The notes: generated from the sequence alone by a model not told the origin. Numbered from the stretch's first letter, positions 44,843-55,869 are shown. The stretch is DNA of 64,000 bases from Persicaria tinctoria (GCA_037127255.1 JBANSL010000004.1:13771967-13835966), one strand, 5' to 3'. Translations and numbers: made by a program.

Positions 44843-46035
44843 TTAAACAATTAGTGTGCAATTTCAGATACCCGTGTCTCTTAATGTCATATTTTATGAT
44901 ATGGTGACATTCATATCTATTATCAAATATATATTCCTTGAACTCCGAGTTCGAACTGTCAATTAAACGGATGATTACAAATAATCCATCCGAGCATGGC
45001 CATGCATTTTCAGTTTTTGCTCTTCAAGTGGCCTAGACACCATTCTTTTTCAATGCATCACAATATGCATGAAGAAGGAGGACATCTACAATCTTGTATG
45101 ACTATGGCTCCCACTCAACTTTTGGCAATCCCAGCTACGACCTTTATTACTCCCTGTTACGGAAAGCGTTTAGCCGTGTCAAAGAAATACTAATCATCAA
45201 GAGGGACCATAACACACTCATGTATGAGGAATCTACTAATCATGGTTTAACTTAAAACTCTGCAATCCCTTTTGTAGAGTCTTAAGGTGGGTCTGTCCTA
45301 TATGTATCATCCATACATATATATGTAATTGACTAGACATCTCCATGTCCCTATAGCCCATGAAACCTGGCGCTATCAGTCAACTTACAATATAGTCATT
45401 TAATAAAATCACCTATGTCCAATTTGATGATTTCAGACTACAGACTTGTGATAATTCATAACTGCATTTCACTTAATGGGGTTTCATTTACCAGAACACT
45501 TAAGATAAGCCCATTTGCGAACTACGAATTATTTGGACATTTTATTTATTATCGTTCAACACAATATATAAATAAAGATGAAATATCATATATCATAAAA
45601 TCATCCAGTCGAACATAAACTTAGTGTCTAACACTCTAAACATAAAATGTAATAGAAAGCAATCTCAAAGTCATTCTCCAATGTGTTTGAGACCCTTAGC
45701 CCTAGTGTGACCATCATGCTTGGGCTAGGCATAAGCTTCGTTAATGGATTTGCAATATTGTCATATGTATGCACCTTACACATCTTAATGTCAAATAAGG
45801 TGAAACATCCTCATAAAATATACGATCAACTTGTCACCACCCTTAAGAAATCATCCTTTGTTTTTCTCAAGAACTTCTTGTTGTTCTTAGCTGCACAATA
45901 ATGTGCCTCTCATGGAATCAATTGGTATTTTCTACACCTGCTCATAGCAAATGCAACATCAGGTCGTGTACACACCATGACATAGGTAAAACCCTTTCTT
46001 GGAATCTTGCATATTGAATTTGTTAAGAATCTTAT
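44843..46035 (-). pseudogene. Copia 3' internal region, RNase H not recognisable
   Basis: Between the last RT motif and the polypurine tract I see no intact frame and no clear RNase H motif. This part is either non-coding or decayed past recognition by eye. Confidence 0.5.
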
Positions 46036-47020
46036 CTATATATAAGTTCCTTGATTCAATCTAAGCAATCTCTCAGATCTATCTCTATAGATCTTTATTC
46101 CAAGTATGTACACTGCATCCCCAAAGTCTTTCATTGAGAAACATTTCTTCAGCCATTCCTTAACGGACTCTAGCATCGGAATGTCATTCCCAATAAGTAG
46201 TATGTCATCCACATACAAAACTAAGAAGACCACTTTACTCCCACTAAACTTCTTGTATACACAAGGGGTCTCTTCGCATCTGATGAAATCAAACTCTTTG
46301 ATCTTTTCATCAAACCGAAATTTCTAACTCCTGGATGCTTGCTTAAGTCCATATATAGACCTCTTATAAGCTTGCATACCTTCCCTACATCACTTGGATC
46401 TTCAAAACCCTCTGGCTATGTCATGTACACATCCTCTTCCAATAACCAGTTTAGGAAGGCGGTTTTGACATCCATTTGCCAAAGTTTATAATCATAATAT
46501 ATAAGCGGCAATAGCAAGGATTATCCTAATGGATCTTCTCATGACAACTGGTGAAAAGGTTTCATCATAGTCTATACCATGAATCTGTTTAAAACCTTTG
46601 GCAACTAATCTTGCCTTGTATACAAATTTCTTTCCATCCTTATCCGTCTTAAGTTTGAAAATCCATTTGCTCCCTATGGGTTTTACCCCATCTGGAAAAT
46701 CTATCAAGTCCCATACTTGATTTTCAAACATCGAATCCATTTCGGATCTCATGGCCTCAAGCCATTTCTTGGAGTCTGGACCCATCGTTGCTTGCTAGCT
46801 TATAGCTATTAGGCTCATCATGTTCTAGCAGAAGAACATCAAGGTTTACATTCAAGATGAAATCATCATAACGTCTTGGTTGTACCCTTGGCCTATCTAA
46901 TCTACGGGTGGGTTCAACTGGTTCAACAACTAGAGCTGGAATAGTTTCCACAACTATTTGTGGATCCTCTTGTTCCGGTTCTTGGGTGATTTGGGGCCCT
47001 TGGCCTTCCAAAACCATCAA
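46036..47020 (-). pseudogene. Copia reverse transcriptase, broken
   Basis: Minus-strand blocks: a linker rich in Glu/Pro/Val (47020-46800); KWLEAMRSEMDSMFENQVW, PIGSKWIFKLKTDKDGK and YKARLVAKGFKQIHGIDYDE with TFSPVV (46773-46530), the first RT motifs of copia; a decayed palm with MDVKTAFLN near 46475; and VLYVDDILLIGND, the YVDD catalytic box (46227-46185), then MKDFGDAVYILGIKI. Stops separate the blocks. Confidence 0.92.
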
Positions 47021-47062
47021 CTCGTCGACATCATCTATGTCATCTCGTTGTTGAGTTTGTTG

Positions 47063-47962
47063 CTATTCATCATGAACTGGTTCAAGATGAATATTTCTCC
47101 CACTTGACTTATTGGAAATAAACTCTCTTTCCAAAAAGACATTATCTCTTGCAACAAACACCTTTTGTTCAGCGGGATTATAGAAGTAGTATCCAAAACT
47201 ACCTTTTGGATACCCTATAAAATAGCATTTATCTGATTTAGGGGCAAGCTTATCCGTTTGTAAACGTTTTACATAAGCTTCACATCCCCATATCTTCATA
47301 AAAGACAATTTTAGAACCTTTCCGATCCATATCTCATATGGAGTTTTGTCTACAGCTCTAGACGGAGTCCTGTTTAGTGTAAGTACGGCAGTTGTGAGGG
47401 CATATCCCCAGAAGGATACCGGAAGGTCAGCAAAACTCATCATAGATCGGACCATGTCTAACAGGATCCTGTTTCTCCTTTCAGATACACCGTTAAGCTG
47501 TGGTGTTCCTAGAGTAGACAATTGTGTTACTATCCCACAATTTTTCAAATGATGATCAAATTCATGGCTCAAGTACTCACCACCACGATCTGATCGAAGT
47601 GATTTTATTTTCTTGCCAGTTTGAGTCTCTACCTCATTTTGAAATTCCTTGAACTTTACAAAGGATTCCGATTTATGTGACATAAGGTAAATATATCCAT
47701 ATCTACACATGTCATCAGTAAATGTGATGAAGTATTTATAACCACCTCTAGCTTATGTACTCATTGGCCCACATACATCAGTATGTATAATGCCCAATAG
47801 CTTAGTAGCCCTTTCATTTGTTCATTTGAAAGGTGACCTTGTCATCTTGCCCATCAAACATGACTCACATGTATCAATGGATTCACAATCCACGTCTTTT
47901 AGAAGTCCATGTTTATGGAGCTTCTTCATGTGGTCTAAACTGATGCGACCCAAACGACAATG
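47063..47962 (-). pseudogene. Copia integrase, broken
   Basis: The HHCC zinc finger reads HCRLGRISLDHMKKL, then TCESCLMGKM. The usual second His of RLGHIS is Arg here and a TGA stands just before the first His, so the finger is damaged. The catalytic core follows: IHTDVCGPM with the first Asp, SLRSDRGGEYLS with the second Asp, and GVSERRNRILLDMVRSMM, the conserved Glu region. A stop lies near 47753. It ends in the NPAEQKVFVARDNVFLERE block typical of copia. Confidence 0.9.
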
Positions 47963-48838
47963 TCATAGGTAGGCTTCACTCAACTTAATTGATTTTTGCC
48001 TTTTTGTATTTATGTTATATGATTCTGTTGTAAGGTCGAATACAAATATTCCATTAATATCTTGAGCACGAGCATAGAAGATATCATTCTTGTGAATAAT
48101 TATACCTTCATCTGTAGTGCTAAAATTAAAACCTTCAGAATAAATTACTGCAGTCGAAACAAGGTTCTTTGTAACGCTAGGAACAAAATAACAATTATTT
48201 AGTTCTAAGATTAAACCAGAAGGAAGAGATAAACTAAAATCTCCTACGACAAGTGCAGCAACGCTTGCTCCATTTCCAACGCGTAGCTCTATCTCCCCTT
48301 TCTTCACTTGTCTCCTATTTCTTAGTCCCTGCACATTTGAAATAATGTGAGCACCACATGCGGTATCCAATACCCAAGTAGGACCATTATCTAATGTGAG
48401 GACATTGGTTGACAGTAATTCAATAACATAAATACCTAAAGTGTTGGAACTCAAAGTCCCATTCTTCTTGTCTTCCAGGTACTTGGGACAGTTTCTTTTC
48501 CAGTGTCCCTTAGCCTTAAAGTGGAAACAATCATGAGCTGCATCCACCCTTGGCTTCTCACCACCCTTAGGTTTTGCAACTTCCTTGCCCTTCCCTTGGG
48601 TATTGTTCATGTTCTTGGCTACCTTCTTGAACCCTTTACATCTGTTGACGTTAAGAACTTCCTTCTTGTTGTCAATGTAAGTATTCTGCTCAGCAACTTT
48701 GAGCATACCATGGAGTTCGTTCAGGTTTTTCTTAAAACCATGCATATGGTAGTTCATCCTGAATGATGCAAATCCGTCATGTAAGGAGTGCAAGACGATA
48801 TCTGTGGCCAACTCTTGGTCATATGGGGTGCCCAGTGT
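47963..48838 (-). pseudogene. Copia gag C-terminus and protease
   Basis: The zinc knuckle reads CFHFKAKGHWKRNC, where the second Cys of the usual C-x2-C-x4-H-x4-C has become Phe. The protease follows with TWVLDTACGAHI, the copia form of the D-T/S-G active site (the Gly is Ala here). The frame ends at TGA near 47963. The upstream end is cut by the hAT MITE at 48847. Confidence 0.9.
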
Positions 48839-48846
48839 CTCCATAC

Positions 48847-49512
48847 TAGGGCTGATCACCGGCTCAAAACCGAGCCGAACCTAGCCAAACCGAACCGAGC
48901 CGAAAACCGAAATTTCTAAAAATGAAAACCGAAAACCGAACCTAAACTAATAGGTTTGGTTCGGTTTTTTACCGGTTTGGTTTAGGTTCGGTTCGGTTAT
49001 GAACCTAAGTGAACCGATTTCATTTGATCATTGTTATACCGATTTTATTTGAGCATTTAAAAAAAAAACTAATGATCTACATAAACAACTACACATACAA
49101 ATGACCCTTTTTTTTATTAGCATTTGGGCTACCAATTACCAAATGCCATAAGAGTAACCTGTTGCTTTGTAAAGCATTACATGCATTAGTAGTAATGTAT
49201 CCCATATACACTGTACAACAGTAGTAAATAGCGGATTAGCAGCTGAGCAAGTTAAGCTTTTGTACAACACTACATACAACAATACCTAAACCTAAGGGAA
49301 GGGACGAACTGACTAAGGGTAAATTAAAACATTTTTAAAAAATCGGTTTTCTCCCGGTTTAACCGAACCGAGCCTAAACCGAACCTAAAACCGAAAATAG
49401 AAATTCCTTGAACCGAAAACCTACACCGAAATAGATCGGTTCGGTTAGGTTCCGGTTTTTTAGGTTCGGCTCGGCCCAAAAATTCGGTTCAAACCGAATA
49501 TGAGCAGCCCTA
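48847..49512. mobile_element. hAT MITE, 666 bp (TSD CTCCATAC), inside copia gag
   Basis: The ends TAGGGCTGATCA and ATGAGCAGCCCTA form an inverted repeat and are flanked by a perfect 8 bp duplication CTCCATAC (48839-48846, 49513-49520). GGTTCGGTT-type subterminal repeats are in opposite orientation at the two ends. Same family as the element at 36300-36946. Removing it and one duplication copy rejoins the gag frame. Confidence 0.95.
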
Positions 49513-49950
49513 CTCCATACGGCTAAAAAGACCGATCATGTTGATCACATGGGGACCTACTGGCTTTCCCTTCACAAGCTTGCTATCCAGTATAGCCTTG
49601 TGAGTTTCATATCGTTCAATTCTTACCTGTGCCTGAAACAACATTTTCAGGTTGGTGATGATAGAGTAGGGATCCTGGTATTCAAACCTCTTTTGAAGGT
49701 CAGGTTCCATGCTTGCTAGCATCAAACAAGTGACAGGTAAAGAATCACTCCTTAACTCCATTTCTCTAACTATCTCCTCATCCGATGAGGCATCGGTAAT
49801 AGTAGGGATAGGGTTTATTAGGACGTCCTCACACCCTTCAGACCTGAGAACAATTCTCAGATTCCTTTCCCAATCAAGAAAGTTTGTTCCATTCAATTTG
49901 TTTTTCTCAACTATTGAGCGCGGGGTGAAATTCAAGTTATCATTAGACAT
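49513..49950 (-). pseudogene. Copia gag N-terminal part
   Basis: The minus-strand frame starts MSNDNLNFTPRSIVEKNKLN and continues NGTNFLDWERNLRIVLRSEG, the usual copia gag entry, then LASMEPDLQKRFE. The start codon chosen follows the leader and begins the conserved part; an upstream in-frame ATG at 49983 is possible. Broken by the MITE at its 3' end. Confidence 0.9.
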
Positions 49951-51717
49951 AATGCCTATAAAAAAAAATGAAATGACATACAAATCAGTTTATGTTCGAA
50001 ATGCAAATTACTTAAGATTAAACACCTTTAAAATAAGTAAATGCGCATTTTATTCAAATTGTTATTGTTCCTGATGAATAAAATGATTCCAAGATCCCAT
50101 TACACACAAGACCCAACGTACTTTTGCACTGCCTTGAGTCTTTTATGCTCAAGGTAAGGAACAATTACTAATTATAACTCCTTATAATTCTTGGTTGATG
50201 ATCCACATCCAATGTAAAATCATCCTATGCCTCAAGATCCAAAACTTTGCCTTTTGGTCTCTCGTTGGGTACAACCATATCAAAGCTCATGAACCCCTTG
50301 TATAGATTCATCCTCATTAGCCCAAGATTATGGAAAGACACCCTCACTTTTGTGAAGCCCATCCAACCAAAAATCCAGAACTTAATGGGTTATGATATGA
50401 AAAGGCATTGCCCCAATTTACCTTAGGAACTTAAGTCTTTTATTTGTCTTTATTTATAAGTGGAAAAAAAATATCATAAATAAAACAACATAAAACTTAA
50501 AATAAGGCATTCAAAATGCAATGAAATTGTGATCCTAGTATGGCCCCTACGATGTATAAAATAAAGATCTAATCTTCATGGGTCTCCACCCTCGCGCCCT
50601 TCATGGATCTCCATCCTTGAACTTCTTATGTCTTCTTGTATTAATTACAATATTTTCTAATAATCTAATTACTGAAAATAAATTACAAAAATATATAACG
50701 ATACGCAGATCGTGTACAAAAAAACATAACGATACGCAGATCGTATTTATGGGCCATACTAGTCACCTTATGTAATAATATCAAATATTAAAAATATTAA
50801 TCACAATTAATATAACATCAAAGTATTAATCAAATTAATATAAACAAGAAATAAAATATTAATCATATTAATAAACTATTTAACTCAAATCAATTTTATC
50901 TAATAAAATAACTAATTTAATATTCTTGATATTTAATTCAAAATTAGCAATCACATATATGGAATAAATTTTATGGTAACTCTTACCTTGTATAATTGGA
51001 TAGAAATTTTTTATTAGGGATAAGATATCTACCATATCTAATTAAGGTAATTTAAGATTTTACACTAAAATCATAAATATCTTACATAACCCTAATTCCG
51101 CCCCCATCCACTCCCACTCAAATTTTGTAACAATTACAAACTTTGACAATTGTAGGATTAAGATGGCAAGTTTTCATAAAACTTATAACTTTGATAAATT
51201 AATGTATGAATCAAATTCACACAAAATTTGTCAACTTTATGCATCAAAATCATGAAATTCCTTTTAATCAATTTATACTTTTATAAAAACAAATATTTCA
51301 TATTTTATACAAGAAATCGTATCTCTTGCATAGATTATACAAATTGAATGAAAGAAACATCATCAAAAGTAAAACTTTTCGAAGCCGGAAACAAGGGGTG
51401 GTGACATTCGGCCACAATCTCAATCAAGATTGACAAACAGACAAAGTACGTGGTGTTACGTGGGGGGCTGAATTCTATACATTTTGTGATTGATCAATTA
51501 AGAAGCCGGTGCATATGTTGTTGATTAATTACAAGATCAAGCGGCGACTTTTTATATATGATCGAAATCCGATTCCGATTATTGTAAACTGCTTTTACAT
51601 ATCAATCAAAATCATAATTTTAATTATACAAGTTATTCATTCCATATATCAGTTATATTGCTAAATTGAATCAAAACTAACAAGAAAATCAATCAATCAT
51701 ATCAATTTATGCAAGAG
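49951..51717 (-). other. Copia 5' leader, non-coding
   Basis: About 1.75 kb between the primer site and gag: AT-rich with no long frame on the sense strand. Contains two copies of AACGATACGCAGATCGT (about 50697 and 50728). Confidence 0.6.
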
Positions 51718-51729
51718 GCTCTGATGCCA
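51718..51729 (-). other. Primer binding site
   Basis: TGGCATCAGAGC on the minus strand, one base from the LTR. It matches the initiator tRNA-Met primer site (TGGTATCAGAGC) with one change. Confidence 0.9.
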
Positions 51730-51730
51730 C

Positions 51731-52407
51731 TGATGGAAATTAGATGCGCAGCGAAAGTTTTAGAAACTATTTTCTATCATCTAATTTAAGGATCTTCATA
51801 CATAAAATCGATAGATCAAATCATTGTTCATAGGAGATACCTCTTGATGCGTGAACCGGATCTAAACGGGGAGGATTCGGAAGAGAACTAGAGCCCCACG
51901 TGTTGCTCCTCTACTTGGTCCACAAGAGTCCGGTCTAGATCTCCTTTGCCTTCGACTGCTAGGACGAAGATCGAAAGGTGAACAATCAAATTGCTCTTGA
52001 TTGATGATAGTGGAATTCCGCCTTCACGTCTGTTGAAGCGACAAGACTCACGCTCCTCTCTTTGGGATGTGTTAATTAGGTTAAGTCATAATAAGCACAT
52101 CTTTATAAGCTTATATTTATACCTTACTTGATTAATTATTTATTTCACAAATAAATCTTATCCCATTATTATTAATATATATCTAATATACACTAATAAT
52201 AAAATCATCTATCTTTTGATCAAACCCATCAACTCTAAGTGTGTGACCGCATAAGACCCGTTTATAATAGTCATGAGTTTAACTCGTTTAAGCCCATTAA
52301 TCGTAGTTGGCTTCTAGCAAAGCATTACGACTCCTAAAATAATCGGATTGAATATCTCTATCAATTGTCCTATTCCATAATTAGTCATTGCGGACATCAT
52401 TCCTTCA
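51731..52407 (-). repeat. 5' LTR of the copia element
   Basis: 677 bp, matching the split LTR at 41889-44827. It lacks 13 bp near its outer end (between CATTGC and GGACA). Followed by target duplication TTAAC. Confidence 0.95.
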
Positions 52408-52412
52408 TTAAC

Positions 52413-52734
52413 TTTGCGTTAGGGCAACATAAGGAATTCGAAGAGGAGACGATTATTGCTGATGAAGATTTGATTGATTCCGAACATGTTGATACCGATG
52501 TTCTCAAGGTACCTCAATTTCAATATCTAATTGCGTTTTTTTGGTTCCTGTTCGACTATGATACTTTATCCAACTTCTTCCAACTTTTAGTTCAGAAAGC
52601 ATGTATACGTATTCATTCACTATGGCCCAAATACTACTTTACTAGTTGCGTATAGACAAGGAATAGAGCATAATCAAATTAGATTCTAACTCAAACAAGA
52701 ATTTAAAAACTAAAATTGTTCAGACTTCGATGAT
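52413..52734 (+). other. Host or CACTA exon-like fragment disrupted by the copia insertion
   Basis: An open frame reads FALGQHKEFEEETIIADEDL, then IDSEHVDTDVLK, ending at a possible donor GTACCT (about 52508), followed by intron-like DNA. Across the copia element the frame extends a few codons into 41850-41888. The acidic peptide has no family I recognise. It lies near a CACTA-like end, so it may belong to that element. Confidence 0.35.
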
Positions 52735-52831
52735 TTCTAAAAAGATATCAGCATATTTGACTTTGGGCGACGAAATTTCGACTTTGGGCGACGTAATTTT
52801 TTGTCACAAAAAGTGATTTTTCTTGTAGTAT
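52735..52831. mobile_element. CACTA-like right terminus
   Basis: Two GGGCGACGAAATTT-like motifs and then GTGATTTTTCTTGTAGTA. This is one base off the usual ...TCTTGTAGTG end of plant CACTA elements. The matching left end is not seen. Confidence 0.55.
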
Positions 52832-52861
52832 CATCGTGGCCGTGAAGTGGGGTTGTGATCG

Positions 52862-53546
52862 TGTTGGGATAAAAAAATATCCCACACAAATTTTGGGTGG
52901 TAAAATACAACAAAATATAAGGGGTAAAGCCGCTACTGATCAATGGCTTAAGCTTTTGTATTAGAATGGTGAATCACGATCTTATAACCAAATACAATAT
53001 TAAACCCTAAACGACTCCCGTTTTCATATGACCCGACCGAGGTTTCTCGGAATTTCACATGGTTTCTGAGCAGGTTAGAGTCGGGTCAGTTTTCCTGGCT
53101 TCAGAATAGGATAAAAGAGATTGAGATATCGAAACCCGTTGTATAAAAAAACCAAACAAAAATCGGGCGAGTTATAAAGTGATTGAGGGTCTTGACCCAA
53201 AAGAAGAAAAAAAAATTGTTCTATTGTCAACCCAATCCAGACGGGTTGCACTTGACGGGGGCGTGTTGGGATAAAAAAAACATACCACATTGATTGTGGG
53301 CGGTGCAATACCACAAAATATAAGGGGAGGTGAAGACGGGGGCGTGTTGGGATAAAAAAACATCCCACATTGATTGTGGGCGGTGAAATACCACAAAATA
53401 TAAGGGGAGGTGAAGCGCGCCCCTATACAATGACTTAAGCTTTTGTGTTAGAAGGGTAGATCTCGACCTTATAATCAAAAATAGCATTAAACCCGAAACG
53501 ACCCCCGTTTTCATACGACCCGACCAGAGTTTCTCTAAATTTCACA
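52862..53546 (+). mobile_element. TRIM retrotransposon, 685 bp (TSD GATCG)
   Basis: Terminal repeats of 198 and 202 bp (52862-53059 and 53345-53546) begin TGTTGGGATAAAAAAA and end AATTTCACA. They are flanked by the 5 bp duplication GATCG (52857-52861, 53547-53551). TGGTTTCTGAGCAGG follows the left repeat and resembles the tRNA-Met primer site; GACGGGGGCG precedes the right repeat as polypurine tract. Only about 285 bp lie between, with no coding. An extra partial copy of the LTR front plus purine tract (53264-53344, period 81) sits before the right LTR. Confidence 0.93.
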
Positions 53547-53585
53547 GATCGCCTCCCTCACGGATTTGTCTCTCTCTATAATGAA

Positions 53586-53731
53586 GACTACAACACAACA
53601 ATATTGTTACAATATCTCCACAAATCTGAGAACCTTGGTCGAAATTAAGAACAACCTCGACTACAACACAACAATACTGTTACAATATCTCCATAAATCT
53701 GAGAACCTTGGTCGAAATTAAGAACAACCTC
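53586..53731. repeat. 73 bp tandem duplication
   Basis: Two head-to-tail copies (53586-53658, 53659-53731) begin GACTACAACACAACAATA and end AAGAACAACCTC, differing at two or three positions. A partial GGTCGAAAGAACAACCTCGA follows. Confidence 0.9.
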
Positions 53732-54058
53732 GAGACCCAGAGTTTGGTCGAAAGAACAACCTCGAGACCTAAAGTTGCAAACAATAAGGAGTATCCAAGA
53801 TTCCATTTCAGAACCAAACCAAACCAAGAAACAAACCCTAAATAGTGATCAACGTTTGGGATTTCTCAATATTCAAATAATCCATCAGATACTTCTTCCA
53901 CCTCAAAGTTAGAGTTTCAATGTTGCCAAAACGAAGGGGAAAATGCAGTACGAGTTGAATTACTGATCCTGGATAACCAAACTAAACTAATGACCATGTA
54001 AAGGGAAATTAACCTTGATGTTCTATCCATGGCGTCAATTTAAATATCTCACTCCTAC
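53732..54058. other. Intergenic DNA, no supported gene
   Basis: Even base composition and a short minus-strand frame (53827-53645) through the tandem repeat. No family recognised. Confidence 0.4.
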
Positions 54059-54066
54059 CTCCTAGG

Positions 54067-55431
54067 CAGTGGCGGATCTACGGGGGCTCGGGGTGGCGGA
54101 AGCCCCCCAATCATGAAAAAGGGTTTATTTGTATTTGTATATATCTATTAAATTTATAATAAGTATAATTAAATGTAAAGTAAATCAGTGAAGTCGTTTA
54201 GCTCGGTTGGTGACGAGAAGGGGAAAGGCATAAGGGATAGGATATACGCGGTATGTTCAGGGTTCGAATCTCTTTATCCACTCTTTTAAACAGCTACACA
54301 GTACACCCCGCACTCCTCCTCCTCCCCACCGTCGCGCACGCCAGTCGCCACCGTGTCGACTCCGCCCTCCCTCTATATAGGTAGGATATGAGAATTCATT
54401 TAGGATTTTGATTTTGGAAATCAATTGCCGAAATTAGGGTTTGATTTTGATAATCACCAGTCGCCACCGTGTCGACTCCGCCCTCCCTCTATATAGGTAG
54501 GATATGAGAATTCATTTAGGATTTTGATTTTGGAAATCAATTGCCGAAATTAGGGTTTGATTTTGATAATCAATTTTGTGAAATTTTATAAAAAAGGGTT
54601 TGTAATTTTAGGAATCAATTTTGCCATTTAATTATTGTGTATATGTGAGCACTCCCCACCGTCGTCCGCGCCAGTCGCCACCGTGTCGGCTCCGCCCTCC
54701 CTCTATATAGGTAGGATATGAGAATTCATTTAGGATTTTGATTTTGGAAATCAATTGCTGAAATTAGGGTTTGATTTTGATAATCAATTTTGTGAAATTT
54801 TATAAAAAAGGGTTTGTAATTTTAGGAATCAATTTTGTCATTTAGTTATTGTGTATATGTGATTTTGAGAATGGAATTTACGAATTTCTGAATTGAATTT
54901 GGGGTTTGTAAATTGAATTTGTGATTTGGGGAAGCCTTTTGTGGAATATATATTTGATGAGATATGTTTCTGGTTAATATCTAATGCCTCTAATATGCTG
55001 GATGTGATGATGCAAGTTGGTGTGACCCAAGCACCTTAATTATTCTCCATGTTATTTGTAAGGATTGTTAAGCTTTTATGCTTGAAAGTGTACTTTGAGA
55101 TTTGTTGCTTTCTATTGCACTTAATTGAAGATGTTTGAAGCATTTTGTGATCAAAGAAAGAAACAAGTTGACAGGTATTGCAATTTTTTGGTCCTTAGCC
55201 AGACGTTGTGTAATGAGTAATGACTGAGAAAAGTTTGTTAAATTATAGGTTAATGGGTGTTTGTTGATGACAAGATATTAGATGGTTTCTATAACATAGT
55301 AGGTATATATGAATCCTAGCTTTTATGTGGGTGATGTGCAATGAACTTGAGGATGGCAGACGGAACCCAAGATGAATCATTATCGTTATGTAATTTTTAG
55401 CCCCCTAGCAACAATCCTGGATCCGCCACTG
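54067..55431. mobile_element. hAT non-autonomous element, 1,365 bp (TSD CTCCTAGG/CTCCTGGG)
   Basis: The ends CAGTGGCGGATCTA and TGGATCCGCCACTG are inverted repeats with an 8 bp duplication that differs by one base (54059-54066, 55432-55439). It contains three copies of a segment starting AGTCGCCACCGTGTCG (54343, 54459, 54673) that runs through AGGTAGGATATGAGAATTCA and TTAGGGTTTGATTTTGATAA. It also contains a tRNA-like pair of Pol III boxes. No transposase. Confidence 0.88.
54190..54290 (+). repeat. Possible SINE or tRNA-derived sequence
   Basis: TTAGCTCGGTTGG (54198-54210) resembles a Pol III box A and GGTTCGAATCT (54261-54271) a box B, at tRNA-like spacing with a long variable part. It lies inside the hAT element. 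No A-tail or duplication found. Confidence 0.45.
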
Positions 55432-55461
55432 CTCCTGGGTACGGTCACTGTTAGTGGGAAA

Positions 55462-55740
55462 ATGTTGTTGTCTAGGGAGGTTTCGGCAATAGGGGCATTT
55501 ACGCCCGAGGACACCCAGAACTCGTACCAAACCTCGACCAACACCTCGTCGACTTCGATTTCGGAATCCCTGTTGTGGTAGAAGAGGTATATCTCAGTTA
55601 GATTTTATCATGTACAAATAAGATTTTCATATTATTCATTACCAAAAAATCAAGATTTTCATATATATTATATTTTATTGCAGATTGATTTTGTTACCTT
55701 CCTTATATATAATAAAATCCATTGTTTTTTCAATATAATA
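55462..55740 (-). pseudogene. RING-H2 gene fragment plus upstream segment
   Basis: 55462-55585 on the minus strand encodes about 40 residues matching residues 30-70 of the intact RING-H2 protein (SEIEVDEVLVEVWYEFWVSS, then NAPIAETS). 55593-55740 matches the conserved upstream segment at 27860-28000. The leader, TATA box and first codons between them are deleted, as is all downstream coding sequence. It lies directly beside the hAT element. Confidence 0.85.
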
Positions 55741-55845
55741 CTAACAACTACTCGATTTTTTTTTCCAAATTAGCCAAAAAATCGAAACTTATTCCGAGAT
55801 TAGTCAAAATCTGAAAATATTTTGCGAAATAGCCAAACCGGGACT

Positions 55846-55869
55846 AAGTCGTTGTTTCAAACAACGGCT
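55846..55869. repeat. Palindrome GTCGTTGTTT-C-AAACAACGGC
   Basis: Twelve-base arms (AAGTCGTTGTTT and AAACAACGGCTT) around a single C, one mismatch, in a context (GCGAAATAGCCAAACCGGGA) of AT-rich DNA. Same build as the palindrome at 30550. Confidence 0.85.

Larger units (their letters stand above)
41889..52407 (-). mobile_element. Ty1/copia retrotransposon, complete but defective (TSD TTAAC)
   Basis: The element reads on the minus strand. Both ends are LTR ends (TGATGGAAATTAG and CCTTCA), flanked by a perfect 5 bp duplication TTAAC at 41884-41888 and 52408-52412. Order on the minus strand: 5' LTR, primer binding site TGGCATCAGAGC (initiator tRNA-Met type), gag, protease, integrase, reverse transcriptase, polypurine tract, 3' LTR. 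This is the copia order. The 3' LTR is interrupted by an Athila/Tat-like solo LTR and gag by a hAT MITE. Multiple stops and frame breaks disable it. The RNase H part cannot be recognised. By eye the two LTRs differ at about 17 positions plus one 13 bp deletion over about 677 bp, so the insertion is older than the copia at 22987. Confidence 0.95.

Noticed and set aside
53586..53731. Possible CRISPR-like direct repeat
   Set aside because: Only two adjacent copies with no spacers, in a plant nuclear genome; a simple tandem duplication.
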